Below are positions 17,417 through 26,283 of a DNA stretch of 64,000 nt, one piece after another. A program made the position numbers and the translations under genes. This stretch comes from Tautonia sociabilis (GTDB lineage Bacteria; Planctomycetota; Planctomycetia; Isosphaerales; Isosphaeraceae): positions 62,001-126,000 of the forward strand of contig NZ_RYZH01000015.1 of the NCBI RefSeq assembly GCF_003977685.1. Direction: 5' to 3'. The notes beneath the pieces are model-generated. The model did no database searches, was not told where the DNA came from, and worked only from the letters and a program-made list of their open reading frames with translations. Position 1 is the first letter of the stretch. Every line of letters starts with the position of its first letter.

Positions 17417-17728
17417 ATGGTACGCAAGAACGCCACCCAGCCCCAGGGACCGGAGCCCCTGCCCGCCGACACGCCTCCCCCCGAGGAGCCGAGGCGGCCC
17501 GTGCAGGAGTTCCGCCTCGGGCGGATCAAGGCTGTCGTCTGGGAGAACGAGACGCAGCTCGGCACGCGCTACAGCGTCGCCTTCCGTCGTCTCTACAAGG
17601 ACGACGCCACCGACCAGTGGCGCCAGTCCACCTCGTTCAATCGGGACGACCTGCCGCTGGTCGCGAAGGTCGCGGACCTCGCGCACACCTGGATCTTCGG
17701 TCAGATCCAGAGCGACGCGCCGTTCTGA
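17417..17728 (+). CDS. Small conserved-looking protein of unknown function
   Basis: 103 residues from the ATG at 17417, with GAGGAG about 9 nt upstream; an ATG at 17393 is an alternative. The first 35 residues are Pro/Glu-rich and probably disordered. The rest forms a compact domain: FRLGRIKAVVWENETQLGTR, then YSVAFRRLYKD and SFNRDDLPLVAKVADLAHTW. The beta-rich first half and helical end resemble small planctomycete hypothetical proteins, but I could not assign a family or role. Confidence 0.72.
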   Translation: MVRKNATQPQGPEPLPADTPPPEEPRRPVQEFRLGRIKAVVWENETQLGTRYSVAFRRLYKDDATDQWRQSTSFNRDDLPLVAKVADLAHTWIFGQIQSDAPF

Positions 17729-17932
17729 GACGATCGCTCCGAGCAGGGACGCTCGGGGCGCACCCTCTTTCGAAGGTTCCCTCCAAAAGGATTGCCGCGT
17801 CATCCGGCCTCCCCACCGAATTCTTCACACCATGCATAGAAGCAAGGCGGTGGTGTCGGAGAGCACCGCGATCCGACCCCGCACATCGATCGTTTATTGC
17901 CCGGCCGCCTCCCCTGCTGTACCTTCCGCAGC

Positions 17933-18853
17933 ATGCCGCAACCCCGCCACGAGCCCCGCACCCGCTCCGTCATCCTCAGCTTCAAGTTCGTGGGCATCGC
18001 CTTGGTCGGCTCGCTCACGATGGCGCTGGTCAGCACTTTCGCGCCCCTCCCGGCCCAGATCGCCGTCCTCGGCGCCTGCGTGAGCGTCCTCGCCGGGCTC
18101 TTCGTCGCCTACGTCGAGCAGGAGGACGTCCGCGAGCGGCGCCGCGCCGAGCTGCTGGAGAAGCTCCGCATCCCGCTGGCGCTGGCCCCCGAGCACGACC
18201 TCTTCGACCAGTACTCCGCCTTCGCCGAGGCCCTGGCCGAGCTGGCCAGGCAGGCAGACCCCGTGCTCCGCCAGTTCGCGCTGCTGAAGCTCGCCTCGAT
18301 CACCGAGCAGGTCCAGTCTATGGCCCGCGGCACGGTGGTCTTCGCCAGCACCGAGACCTGGCGCACCGTCTATGAGCAGCTCCTGGAAAGCCCCGGCCTG
18401 GACTCCTACCGGTCGGTCGCCTGGGTCAAGACCCGCGACTACTGGCAGGACCCGCCCGGCCGCCAGAGCATGCGGCTCAACTTCGAACTGGCCCGGCGCG
18501 GCATGCGGATCGAGCGCATCGTGATCCTCCGCGACCACCTCTGGACCAAACTCGACCCCCTGCCCTCCCCCGACATCCGGCCCTGGCTCGAGGAGCAGCA
18601 CAACCAGGGCATCTGGGTCTCGGTGGTGCGGGAGAGCGAGCTCGCGTCCGAGCCCGACCTCCTGACGGACTTCGGGATCTACGACGACCGGGCGATCGGG
18701 GTCCAGGAGCTCGACGAGCAGTCCCGGACCATGCGCTTCATCCTCTGCTTCGACCGGCCGAGCCTCAAGCTGGCCCGCGACCGCTGGGCCCGCATCGCGC
18801 TCTACGCCACCTCCTACTCGGACCTCCTTGACCGGGACCAGGCCGGCCAATAG
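17933..18853 (+). CDS. Membrane protein of unknown function, paired with a PLP enzyme
   Basis: 306 residues from the ATG at 17933. Two membrane helices near the N-terminus (FVGIALVGSLTMALVSTF and AQIAVLGACVSVLAGLFVAYV) form a hairpin, leaving about 240 cytoplasmic residues. This soluble part has conserved-looking stretches (YRSVAWVKTRDYWQDPPGR, RIERIVILRDHLW, GIWVSVVRESEL, DFGIYDDRAIGVQELD) but no recognised catalytic motif. The gene is followed 51 bp later by a PLP-dependent enzyme gene on the same strand, suggesting a two-gene unit next to the Qat defence locus. A sensor or effector role is speculation. Confidence 0.75.
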   Translation: MPQPRHEPRTRSVILSFKFVGIALVGSLTMALVSTFAPLPAQIAVLGACVSVLAGLFVAYVEQEDVRERRRAELLEKLRIPLALAPEHDLFDQYSAFAEALAELARQADPVLRQFALLKLASITEQVQSMARGTVVFASTETWRTVYEQLLESPGLDSYRSVAWVKTRDYWQDPPGRQSMRLNFELARRGMRIERIVILRDHLWTKLDPLPSPDIRPWLEEQHNQGIWVSVVRESELASEPDLLTDFGIYDDRAIGVQELDEQSRTMRFILCFDRPSLKLARDRWARIALYATSYSDLLDRDQAGQ

Positions 18854-18904
18854 GATCTGATCAGTAGGTTTCGATCCGGCCTCGCGCTGTCCCGGGGGCG
18901 GCCC

Positions 18905-20119
18905 ATGCCCACGCAGTTGTACCTCGACACCGCACGGCTCGGCCTGATGGGTCCGAGGGTCCAGGGAGCTTGCCGCGACTTCGCCCGGTTCTGTGGGGAC
19001 GAGGGCGCATCGGCGGCCGCGGAACGATTCCTCCGCCGCGGGGCCGAGGATCGGTCCGACGAGGTGCGCGTCCGCTATCCGGGGCTCGCCGACTGGAGAG
19101 GGCTCGAAGCGTTCGAGCGGTCCCTCTGCGACCTGGTGGCCGCCCCCCCGGGGGCGCAGGTCCTCACCGCCCAGCGCTCGGCCCAGCTGATGCGGCTCAC
19201 CGCCCGGGCGATCGCCCTGCGATGCGGACGCGTCCTCTACACCGACCTGGAATGGCCCGGCTACGTCGCGATCCTGCTCTCGGGGCTGCAGCGGCTCGGA
19301 AGAGAAGCGATCCGCGTGCCCGTCCGTCAGGCGATCCTGCAGGATGGCCTCTCCGCCGAGGACTTGGCCCGGATGCTCGCCGAGCACTACCGAAGGCGCG
19401 GCTGCGATGGGCTCTTCCTGAGCGACGTGAGTTTCGAGGGCTTCCGACTGCCGGCCAGAGGGCTCGTCGAGATCCTCTCGCACCGGGAGCCGCCCCGGCT
19501 GGTCGTGCTCGACGGGGCCCAGGCGATCGCCCACACGCCCCCCGACCTCGGCTCCTGCGACATCTACCTGGCGGGCTGCCACAAGTGGCTCGGGGCCGGG
19601 AACCCCACGGGTCTCGCCCTCTGGCCCAGGCGACGCTCCCAAGGATTCCTCCGGACGACCTATGATCAGATGGTGGCGACCGGCGAACTCGACGACCCGC
19701 TCCTGCTCTTCACCCGGCAGCTCCAGGGCGAGGCCCTCGAATCGTTCGGCGAGACGGTCGGGCTGGCAGGCCTGTTCTCGTGCGCGGCCGCGGTCACCGA
19801 GCATGGCGACCGGGATGAGGGTCGCCTGCGGCTCGAGGCCCGCGTCGCCAACGCCCGGGCACTCGCAGCGGCGATGGCCGGGACCGGCTGGCGACCCCTC
19901 TCCCCTGCCCCATCACTCCGGTCCGGTATCCTGCTTGCACAGGCGGAGGGCCCCGAAGTCCGCTCCGCCCCTCCCGGACGGATCCGGGCCGCCTTCCAGC
20001 GCCGGGGGATCGCCCTGACGACCTACGACGGAGGCCTGGCCCGCCTCTCGATGCCGGCCGCCCCGTGGGAGGCCGACGCGCTCGACCGGATCCGCTCCGG
20101 GTTCCAGCTCTGCTGCTGA
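18905..20119 (+). CDS. Class V aminotransferase-fold (PLP-dependent) enzyme
   Basis: 404 residues of the fold-type I PLP family, close in layout to class V aminotransferases and cysteine desulfurases. The Schiff-base lysine is K227 in AGCHKWLGAGNPTG; the cofactor-binding Asp and Gln are in VVLDGAQAIAH (D203, Q206). No catalytic cysteine loop of a desulfurase is obvious. The substrate is unknown. It lies 51 bp after the membrane-protein gene at 17933-18853 and is convergent with qatD. It may be a metabolic gene or part of an uncharacterised defence-type pair. Confidence 0.8.
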   Translation: MPTQLYLDTARLGLMGPRVQGACRDFARFCGDEGASAAAERFLRRGAEDRSDEVRVRYPGLADWRGLEAFERSLCDLVAAPPGAQVLTAQRSAQLMRLTARAIALRCGRVLYTDLEWPGYVAILLSGLQRLGREAIRVPVRQAILQDGLSAEDLARMLAEHYRRRGCDGLFLSDVSFEGFRLPARGLVEILSHREPPRLVVLDGAQAIAHTPPDLGSCDIYLAGCHKWLGAGNPTGLALWPRRRSQGFLRTTYDQMVATGELDDPLLLFTRQLQGEALESFGETVGLAGLFSCAAAVTEHGDRDEGRLRLEARVANARALAAAMAGTGWRPLSPAPSLRSGILLAQAEGPEVRSAPPGRIRAAFQRRGIALTTYDGGLARLSMPAAPWEADALDRIRSGFQLCC

Positions 20120-20219
20120 TGGGTCCGACCCGATGGACGGGAGGCTCGAATGGCCGCGGGCATTCGAGCTCGGAGTGCCATTCGCGGACCTCCGCTAGCC
20201 CCTGCGGCGCAAGCGCCCA

Positions 20220-20990
20220 TCACCCATCGCCGGCAATGACCTCGTCGAAGTTCGACCGTATCACGTGACTCGCCTCTTCCGCATCCACCCGCCACATCTC
20301 CGCGAGCCGTTCGACGACAAGGTTCACGTCCGAGGGCACGGCGGGCTTTTGTCCCACCGTGATGAAGGGGCCGTCCGTCTCGGTGAGGATGCGATCGGCC
20401 GGCACCCTCGACACCAGGGCCAGGCTCTTCTTCGACGAGATCATCGCCGTGTTCACCGAGATGTAAGCACCATTTTTCAGGGCGCGATCGAGATCCTTCA
20501 CCGTCCCGCTATACCAATGCAGGATGACCTTCCCGGGAAACGAGCCACCGACCGCATCGATGACGTCCGGGGCGGCCCGGCGGGAGTGGACCGTAATCAC
20601 CTTGTCCCCATGCTCCGCGCACGCGCCCAGGATCCTCGCGAAGACCTTCCTCTGGAGCCGATGGTCTTCAGGATCGATCGACGTGTAGTCGAGGCCGACC
20701 TCTCCGACGAACCGGGTCGAGTCGAGCAGGGCGACGAGGCGCCCGACCTCGTGGGACCGGGAGGCGACCAGCTGGGGATGGAGCCCGACGGCCGGATACA
20801 GGTACCGGGCCCGTTCGGCCAGGGCCCTCGTATGGTCGAAGACGAAGGGCGAGTTCGTCACCGCGATCGTGCGGACCCCGAGCCTCTCCGACAGCCCCGC
20901 CACCGCCGCCGGATCGGGATACAGATCGACGTGGCAATGCGTATCGATCAACCCAGCGGATACGTCGCCTCGCGTCGCACCCATGATCAT
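20220..20990 (-). CDS. qatD: QatD, TatD-like metal-dependent nuclease of the Qat defence system
   Basis: 256 residues with the TatD/amidohydrolase barrel motifs: LIDTHCHVDLY (first metal His pair), VGLHPQ, FVGEVGLDYT (Glu), ITVHSRR, LHWYSGT and LTETDGPF (final Asp). It would be a DNase acting in anti-phage defence. Its ATG overlaps the qatC stop by 4 nt (ATGA), so the two are translationally coupled. It is the last of the four-gene set on the minus strand. The family identity is secure; assignment to Qat rests on the intact neighbouring genes. Confidence 0.92.
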   Translation of the reverse strand: MIMGATRGDVSAGLIDTHCHVDLYPDPAAVAGLSERLGVRTIAVTNSPFVFDHTRALAERARYLYPAVGLHPQLVASRSHEVGRLVALLDSTRFVGEVGLDYTSIDPEDHRLQRKVFARILGACAEHGDKVITVHSRRAAPDVIDAVGGSFPGKVILHWYSGTVKDLDRALKNGAYISVNTAMISSKKSLALVSRVPADRILTETDGPFITVGQKPAVPSDVNLVVERLAEMWRVDAEEASHVIRSNFDEVIAGDG

Positions 20991-22315
20991 GATCCGCCCC
21001 GCAGGAATCGCCGGACCTCCTCCATGCCACGCCGGTAGACATCGACCAATCCCGCGATCTCCCCCGGCGGGACCGGGCCGGTATCGATGACGTCGAACAG
21101 GAGCCGAGCCCGGCCGCTCGTCGAGACCCGCTCCACCGCCATCTGGAATGCCCGCAGGTCGTGCCCGGTGTCGCTCGCCACGTCCGGCGGGTCAGCGATC
21201 ACGTCGACGAGGTAGTCTTCCGGTCGATCCAGGCCGGCCTCCCTCATCGAGGCCCTGCGGATGATGCACGGCACGCAGTACCCGCAGTGCTGCCCGGGGG
21301 ACTTCCGGTGGAATCGGCCCACGTCCGGGTGCGAGCAGGAGACCGTCTTCCTGGCCCCCTCTGCGACCAGGGTCCGATTCTTCGCGTGCCCCAGCATCTC
21401 CCCCTTGGTCTGGAACCGATACGGGGTTTCGAGCGAGACACGAATCCCCAGGTGCCGGAGCAGCTTGGCGAGCAGCCCCAGGAAATACGGGTGTGTCGTG
21501 CGAGTGCTGAGGCTCCCCATGCGCGACGGAGTCAGCGGGACGTTCAGGGAGATCAGCCCGTTCTCCGGTACGAACAAGGCGGATTCCTCAGCCCGACAGG
21601 ACGCGACGAGGACGCCGAGGGCGAGGAAGAGGATCGAGCGGGCGCGGCTCGTCAGCTCCCGGTCCGTCTCCGACTCGTATGGGGGCAGCAGGTAGAACCC
21701 GAAGCGGTCGTACCTGCCCTCGTGGGACCGATCCAGCACCGACCAGACTTCCTTCTGGGCCGAACTCGTGGCGCCCCCGGACCCGTAGTGCCCGACGAGG
21801 GTCGGCCTGCCGCCCGCCTCAAGCAGATCGAGGGCGCCCACGAACGAATCGAGCCCGCCCGAGAAGAGGCAGACCTGGGCGGCCTGGCCGGGCTGCATGC
21901 GCCGCGACCGGAAGCCCTGGGGAGGTCCTATTGGCTCCCTGCCGCGGAAGACCACCTCCCAGTGGTCTCCGGTCAGGAACCCGAGCATCTTGACGAGCGT
22001 GTCGGTCGACTCCCGCCAGAGTCCGACGTCGACGACCGGCAGGTGCAGGATGATGTCCCGGGTCCACCGATCGTACGCGGTTTGGCGCCTGACGCGAAAA
22101 TCCGCCGAATAGGCTGCGATCGCCAGGTTGAGGAGGTCGAGGGTCGCGTCGTCGGGGTAGAGCCCCGCCTTGAGGAGCTTCGGCATTACATCGTTGCGAA
22201 CCGAGATATCCGGCCTGGAGATTCCGAGGCCGAGCTCGATCCGGGCTTCCCCGCCGGCCGCCTCGGCCCTGTAGCGATCGCCGTCGCCGACGAGACAGAC
22301 GACATGATGCCTCAT
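20987..22315 (-). CDS. qatC: QatC, QueC-like PP-loop protein of the Qat defence system
   Basis: 442 residues from the ATG at 22315, which overlaps the qatB stop (ATGA). The PP-loop SGGLDS lies at residues 152-157, as in QueC 7-cyano-7-deazaguanine synthase, and a zinc-type cysteine set appears further on (VSCSHPDVG, then HCGYCVPCIIRR). The N-terminal 140 residues are an extra domain not present in housekeeping QueC, which is usual for the defence version. In Qat systems this subunit is thought to make a queuosine-like modification or related ligand; the exact chemistry is not established. Confidence 0.92.
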   Translation of the reverse strand: MRHHVVCLVGDGDRYRAEAAGGEARIELGLGISRPDISVRNDVMPKLLKAGLYPDDATLDLLNLAIAAYSADFRVRRQTAYDRWTRDIILHLPVVDVGLWRESTDTLVKMLGFLTGDHWEVVFRGREPIGPPQGFRSRRMQPGQAAQVCLFSGGLDSFVGALDLLEAGGRPTLVGHYGSGGATSSAQKEVWSVLDRSHEGRYDRFGFYLLPPYESETDRELTSRARSILFLALGVLVASCRAEESALFVPENGLISLNVPLTPSRMGSLSTRTTHPYFLGLLAKLLRHLGIRVSLETPYRFQTKGEMLGHAKNRTLVAEGARKTVSCSHPDVGRFHRKSPGQHCGYCVPCIIRRASMREAGLDRPEDYLVDVIADPPDVASDTGHDLRAFQMAVERVSTSGRARLLFDVIDTGPVPPGEIAGLVDVYRRGMEEVRRFLRGGS

Positions 22316-23250
22316 TCGGACGCCTCCAGCAGATCGTATGCCTCGCGGTACAGCCGGTCGATGATGCCCCTCCCCTCGGAACCTGCCCAGTCGATCCTGA
22401 GCACGTCCACCGAGCCCAGGTCGAGCCGGACGGTCTCCCGTACATAGTCCTTCACCTCGCGCTCCAGGCGGAGGGCTTCGGCGGCGCTCACGGCCCTCAC
22501 CTCGATCCTCTGGCTGAGCTCCTCCAACCACCTCGTATACACGTACGACTCGATGGAAATCCGGATAGAGTCTCTCACCGCGTCGGCGTCCATCGAATCG
22601 AGCGTGCCGGCGTCTCCCTCGGGGGTGACGTATCGCTCGTAGAGATGAGCCAGGGCTTCGTCGATCGCTGCGCGGGCTGCCGCGGACTCGAGCGTGGCCC
22701 CGTCGGGCGCGATCGCATTGGCGATCGCCGCGAAAACCTCGTCGACCGCCCGTCCGACGACGCCGGTGAGGCCGAGCTCGCGAGCGGCCCGGTCGATGCC
22801 ACGCCGCAGGACGTCGGCCAGGAAACCTCCCAGCCGCGCCGTCCCCGCCCGGCCGCTCGCCGCGGCCCTGGCCGCGTTCCTCGCCCCACCCTTGGCCCCG
22901 ACGTAGTTCGACGCGGCCCGCTTCAGCGACGTCCTGCCGCCCCCACCCGTGAAACGGGTCATGTTGCCCTTGGCAGCCTGCCAGCTGCCCCCCGGGTCTG
23001 GGGGCTGGTTCCCCGTCGGTGTTTCCTCCGGAGCCTGCCCGTCCCCTGCTTCATCCTGCTGGCCGGACGATGGCTCCGTCGCAGGATCCGTCACGGGGTC
23101 TTTGGGGACTGATGGTTCCTCGCCTCCGGGGTCTTCCGGCTCCGCTTGCGGTTCCGGCCCGGGCTCCTGGGTCTGCTCCGGGTCGAGGGCCCAGGGGGGC
23201 AGCAGTGGAGGTCCACCCGTCGGCCCGCCGTAAGAGCTGGAGGTGCCCAT
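22312..23250 (-). CDS. qatB: QatB of the Qat defence system
   Basis: 312 residues opening with MGTSSSYGGPTGG, which is typical of QatB proteins. A long Pro/Glu/Asp-rich linker (about residues 20-85) is followed by a helical domain (RAASNYVGAKGGARNAARAA, LADVLRRGIDRAARELGLTG, VDEVFAAIANAI). No catalytic residues are known for QatB. It starts 4 nt after the qatA stop and overlaps qatC. The gene order A-B-C-D is that of described Qat systems. Confidence 0.9.
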   Translation of the reverse strand: MGTSSSYGGPTGGPPLLPPWALDPEQTQEPGPEPQAEPEDPGGEEPSVPKDPVTDPATEPSSGQQDEAGDGQAPEETPTGNQPPDPGGSWQAAKGNMTRFTGGGGRTSLKRAASNYVGAKGGARNAARAAASGRAGTARLGGFLADVLRRGIDRAARELGLTGVVGRAVDEVFAAIANAIAPDGATLESAAARAAIDEALAHLYERYVTPEGDAGTLDSMDADAVRDSIRISIESYVYTRWLEELSQRIEVRAVSAAEALRLEREVKDYVRETVRLDLGSVDVLRIDWAGSEGRGIIDRLYREAYDLLEASE

Positions 23251-23254
23251 CGCG

Positions 23255-25249
23255 TCACTTCCTCCCGAGCTGGAGTTCGGCGGCCTTGGCGAGGCGCGGA
23301 TTGCTCGTGTTGGCCTTCCAACGCTCCAGCAGCTCGTTCCCGGCGGCCTCGCTATCGGTGCCCTGCGTGAGCCCGAAAACCCGGGGCGGGATCGCCAGCG
23401 GCAGGGCGGCCTCCGGCATCCGCCCGAGCAGCGTGAGCAGCTCCCCCATCAGCTCCCGCCGCACGCCGGCCCATTCCATGAGCACGCCGAGGGCCTCGCT
23501 GGCGCCGTCTCGTTCGTCGCGCTCGACCTTGGCGCCGAGGGCCTCGAATATTGCGGCCGCCTCCGCCTGATTGAGTTCGCCGGCCCTCCTGAGCGCGGCC
23601 ATCCGGACCCCCTCGCTCTCGCCGAGCAAGTGGTTGAGGAGTTCCTGGGCGGCCGGGCTCATCCGCTGGACGGCACCGCCGATCGGCCCCAGGGAGTCCC
23701 GAGAGAAGAAGAAATAGGGGCCCAGGTTCTCGTCGGCCAGCAGCGGTTCCGACTCGACCCACTCGCGGAGCCACGGGTCCGACAGCCATACCTGAAACTC
23801 TGCACCGAGGTCCGGCTGCGAGGGCTTCTCCACGGCGGTCGGTGCCTTTTCCGGCTTCGCCGCGCGCTTCGCGGGGACCTCGGCCTTCGCCTTCCGGGGG
23901 CCGTCGCCGCCCCCCCGATCATCCCCCGGCACGCCCACGGGGTCGGCCTCGGGCTCTTGATGGACGGCTTGCGGCCTGACCGTCCTCTCGAGGAGGGCCA
24001 GTTCTCCCGGCTTGCCGCCCTGCTCCGCCTGGAGTTCGGCCAGCCGCTTGAACGACTGCGGCCGGAAATATTCGAGCAGCATGAGCTTCGCGAGGACGCG
24101 ATCCTTGAGGCCGATCTTCCTGGCCGCAGCCATCCCGGATCGCATGAGCAACGTATTGAGGAACCTCTTGCACTGACGCGGGTTGCCGCTCAGTCCGACC
24201 GCGAGGACGGGGGCCAGTCGCTGGGAAAGGGCGAGGCGTTCGCCGAGGTCGTCCGGGACTTCGCCGAACAGCTCCTTGGCGATGCCGTAATTGAACGTGA
24301 CCTTCAGGTAGGCCAGATCATCGCAGCCAACCGCCGCCGTCCTCGCCTTGTCGAAGTGCTCCCGATCGGTGATGGCCAGGCTGGAGAACAGCAGGTTCAT
24401 GTAGGTTTCCAGCTCGCACCTGCTCAGGGGCGGGACGCGGACGGGGAACTGCACGAGCTTCTCGAGGTAATCACGCCCCACCTCGACCCGCTCGCCGGGG
24501 AGTTCGGGGAACCGCCGCCGCACGGCGTATTTCACCAGCCGCTCGTCGGCCCCGATGATGAAGGCAGTCCTGGGTACGAACAAGAACAGCTTGATAGCTT
24601 CCAGGGTCTCGATGATCGTGTCGGGATTGCACCTGTCGAGGTCGTCGATGGTGACCACGAGGGTCTTGAGCTCCGTCTCGTTCAGCAGCTCCTCGAAGTC
24701 CGAGCGGAAATCCCGGACGCTGCGCTGGAGATTCTGCCCGGGGTCCTCATCGAAGAACTTCTCCAGCTCCGCCGGGTCGATGTCCTTCGCCTTGCTCGCG
24801 GCCTCCTTGACCATCCCGACAAAGTCCGCCCCGGTCGCGAACGCCAGACCGGCGGGTCCTCCCGCTGCGAAGGCGATGGCATGCTTGCTGAGCGAACCGA
24901 GGACCCTCAGGACGTTGACCCGTTTCAGGAGCCGATAGGCCGCCTCTTGCGCCTTCAGGCCGAGGGTCCTGCGGCCCCTGATCTCGTCGATGATCGTGCC
25001 CATGAGGGCGGTTTTCGCGTCCTCGTAACCCTCGAAGACCCAGCCGTTGAACGAGAGGACCAGGACGCCGTCATCGCTGCGCAACTCTGACTCGACCATC
25101 TTGAGGAGGCTCGACTTCCCGCTCCCCCAGTCGCCGAAGATCCCGATGGTGGTGGGCAGGAGCCTCTCGCTGCGGATGATCGACGTCACCGCCCCGACGA
25201 GGTGATGGAGCCCCAGGTAATCGATGTCGGTTTCATTGTCGGACCACAT
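23255..25249 (-). CDS. qatA: QatA, KAP-family P-loop NTPase of the Qat defence system
   Basis: 664 residues. Walker A is GDWGSGKSS at residues 39-47, Walker B is LVVTIDDLDRC at about residue 220, and a hydrophobic insert (IAFAAGGPAGLAFATG) lies between them, as in KAP NTPases. The C-terminal 250 residues are helical and carry a Lys/Ala/Pro-rich linker. It is the first gene of the minus-strand Qat operon and would provide ATP-dependent sensing or membrane association. The upstream gene on the same strand is only a Rep-like fragment, so the operon starts here. Confidence 0.92.
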   Translation of the reverse strand: MWSDNETDIDYLGLHHLVGAVTSIIRSERLLPTTIGIFGDWGSGKSSLLKMVESELRSDDGVLVLSFNGWVFEGYEDAKTALMGTIIDEIRGRRTLGLKAQEAAYRLLKRVNVLRVLGSLSKHAIAFAAGGPAGLAFATGADFVGMVKEAASKAKDIDPAELEKFFDEDPGQNLQRSVRDFRSDFEELLNETELKTLVVTIDDLDRCNPDTIIETLEAIKLFLFVPRTAFIIGADERLVKYAVRRRFPELPGERVEVGRDYLEKLVQFPVRVPPLSRCELETYMNLLFSSLAITDREHFDKARTAAVGCDDLAYLKVTFNYGIAKELFGEVPDDLGERLALSQRLAPVLAVGLSGNPRQCKRFLNTLLMRSGMAAARKIGLKDRVLAKLMLLEYFRPQSFKRLAELQAEQGGKPGELALLERTVRPQAVHQEPEADPVGVPGDDRGGGDGPRKAKAEVPAKRAAKPEKAPTAVEKPSQPDLGAEFQVWLSDPWLREWVESEPLLADENLGPYFFFSRDSLGPIGGAVQRMSPAAQELLNHLLGESEGVRMAALRRAGELNQAEAAAIFEALGAKVERDERDGASEALGVLMEWAGVRRELMGELLTLLGRMPEAALPLAIPPRVFGLTQGTDSEAAGNELLERWKANTSNPRLAKAAELQLGRK

Positions 25250-25288
25250 GGCGAAGCCCCCCGTGACGGCCCCCGATTTGATCCGCTT

Positions 25289-25304
25289 ATTATACAGATG
25301 TCAA
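25289..25304 (-). promoter_or_regulatory. Possible qat promoter elements
   Basis: On the minus strand a perfect TATAAT (25289-25294) lies 39 bp before the qatA start, and TTGACA (25299-25304) lies just 4 bp upstream of it. The two cannot serve together because of the spacing; TATAAT alone is a plausible -10 element. Confidence 0.3.
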
Positions 25305-25365
25305 CTCCGGAGAGGAGTCATGAAGCCACCGAGAATCGCCCGTCCTGTGCCGGTGCCCACCCCGC

Positions 25366-25953
25366 TTACTTCAGCCGCATACCGTCGCCGCGATCACCCC
25401 GATACAAGTAGCGGTGGATGCGGGCCCTCGCCGCATCCTCATCCCGCAGCGTGACGAATCGACCCCCTCCCGATCGGATCATCCGCACGAACAGCCCGCA
25501 GGGATTCCGCGTGCCGGCCACCAACGCATGCTCCGCCGAGGCGACGAATTCGAGCCTGGCGTGCTCGCTGTCGCGCACGAGGCCCGACCTCACCGCCTCG
25601 GCATAGAGGTCCAGCAGTCGACCGGTGTCCCGGAGATCCTCCGGCAGGACATGCCGGAGCGTCGGTCGTGGGAGTCCCCGCCCCGGCTCCCCTGCCCTCC
25701 CGGAATCGCACTTCGCCTGCTGCCGGTCGATCTCCGGTCCCTTGAGCTTCCCCCAGTCGATCTCGAGGTCCTGGAACAGTCGCCGTATCACCAGCACCGA
25801 GGCTGCCACGATTCGCCTGCTCGTGCACGTGCCGACTCGAGGACCCTCGAACCCTCTCGCGGGCCCCGACGAGCGGGGGTAGAGTTTCGCAAGCCGGAAC
25901 TCACAGTCCGCCCATATCCTGGGGCATAATTGCTGAGCAGCTTGCCCGGACAT
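25366..25953 (-). CDS. Rep-like C-terminal domain protein, probably a remnant
   Basis: 195 residues with FQDLEIDWGKLKGPEIDRQQ in the middle, followed by LRHVLPEDLRDTGRLLDLYA, DSEHARLEFVASAEHALVAG and LRDEDAARARIHRYLYR. The last 100 residues match the C-terminus of the Rep-like protein at 31791-33053 (VRPEDLRTLSRAEELYRQAV, LNFFSAMIRARKF, LAEEDEARAALARLR). The N-terminal winged-helix part is missing, so this is either a stand-alone domain or a truncated gene. A more degraded copy lies at 16135-16430. The gene sits just left of the iterons of replicon A. Confidence 0.6.
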   Translation of the reverse strand: MSGQAAQQLCPRIWADCEFRLAKLYPRSSGPARGFEGPRVGTCTSRRIVAASVLVIRRLFQDLEIDWGKLKGPEIDRQQAKCDSGRAGEPGRGLPRPTLRHVLPEDLRDTGRLLDLYAEAVRSGLVRDSEHARLEFVASAEHALVAGTRNPCGLFVRMIRSGGGRFVTLRDEDAARARIHRYLYRGDRGDGMRLK

Positions 25954-25972
25954 CTTCCCCGGTCGGCGGCCC

Positions 25973-26148
25973 GCTACCTTTGAGGATCTCGTGACACAAA
26001 TCTCCCCAGACCGGCCGCTACTTTTGGGGAGCGGCGCCGCTACCTTTGAGGGTCGAGATCGCTACTGTTGGGGAGCGGCTTCGCTACCTATGGGGGGCGG
26101 GATTGCTACCTTTGGGGAGCGCGATCGCTACCTTTGAGGCGCGGATTA
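25973..26148 (+). repeat. 22-bp iterons, candidate replication origin of replicon A
   Basis: Direct repeats beginning GCTACCTTTGRGG start at 25973, 26017, 26039, 26061, 26083, 26105 and 26127. The last six are spaced exactly 22 bp and the first is offset by 44 bp (two periods). Copies vary slightly, for example GCTACTTTTGGGG and GCTACTGTTGGGG. An AT-rich stretch (ATTATCAATCGATTTTTT) follows directly. The array is about 130 bp upstream of the rep gene, the classical layout of an iteron-controlled plasmid origin. Confidence 0.88.
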
Positions 26149-26243
26149 TCAATCGATTTTTTCGGCAACTCGTTCTGTGTTCCGGCCTTATGACAACACC
26201 GACCGCCCGTAGACTTTCTAGACTTTGAAGACTGACAGAGCGA

Positions 26244-26265
26244 CAACAACACGGCCCGGTTGTTG
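26244..26265 (+). promoter_or_regulatory. Inverted repeat just upstream of rep
   Basis: CAACAAC (26244-26250) and GTTGTTG (26259-26265) form a perfect 7-bp inverted repeat with an 8-bp centre, 18 bp before the preferred rep start. It could be an operator or an mRNA hairpin controlling Rep synthesis. Confidence 0.5.
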
Positions 26266-26283
26266 TTCCCGTGGACTTCATCA

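Noticed and set aside
17894..19804. A 636-codon open frame on the minus strand
   Set aside because: Antisense to the membrane-protein/PLP pair, whose motifs are clear; typical high-GC shadow.
25289..25304. A perfect sigma-70 promoter (TTGACA and TATAAT) for qat
   Set aside because: The two boxes are only 4 bp apart and cannot act together; kept only as a weak -10 candidate.
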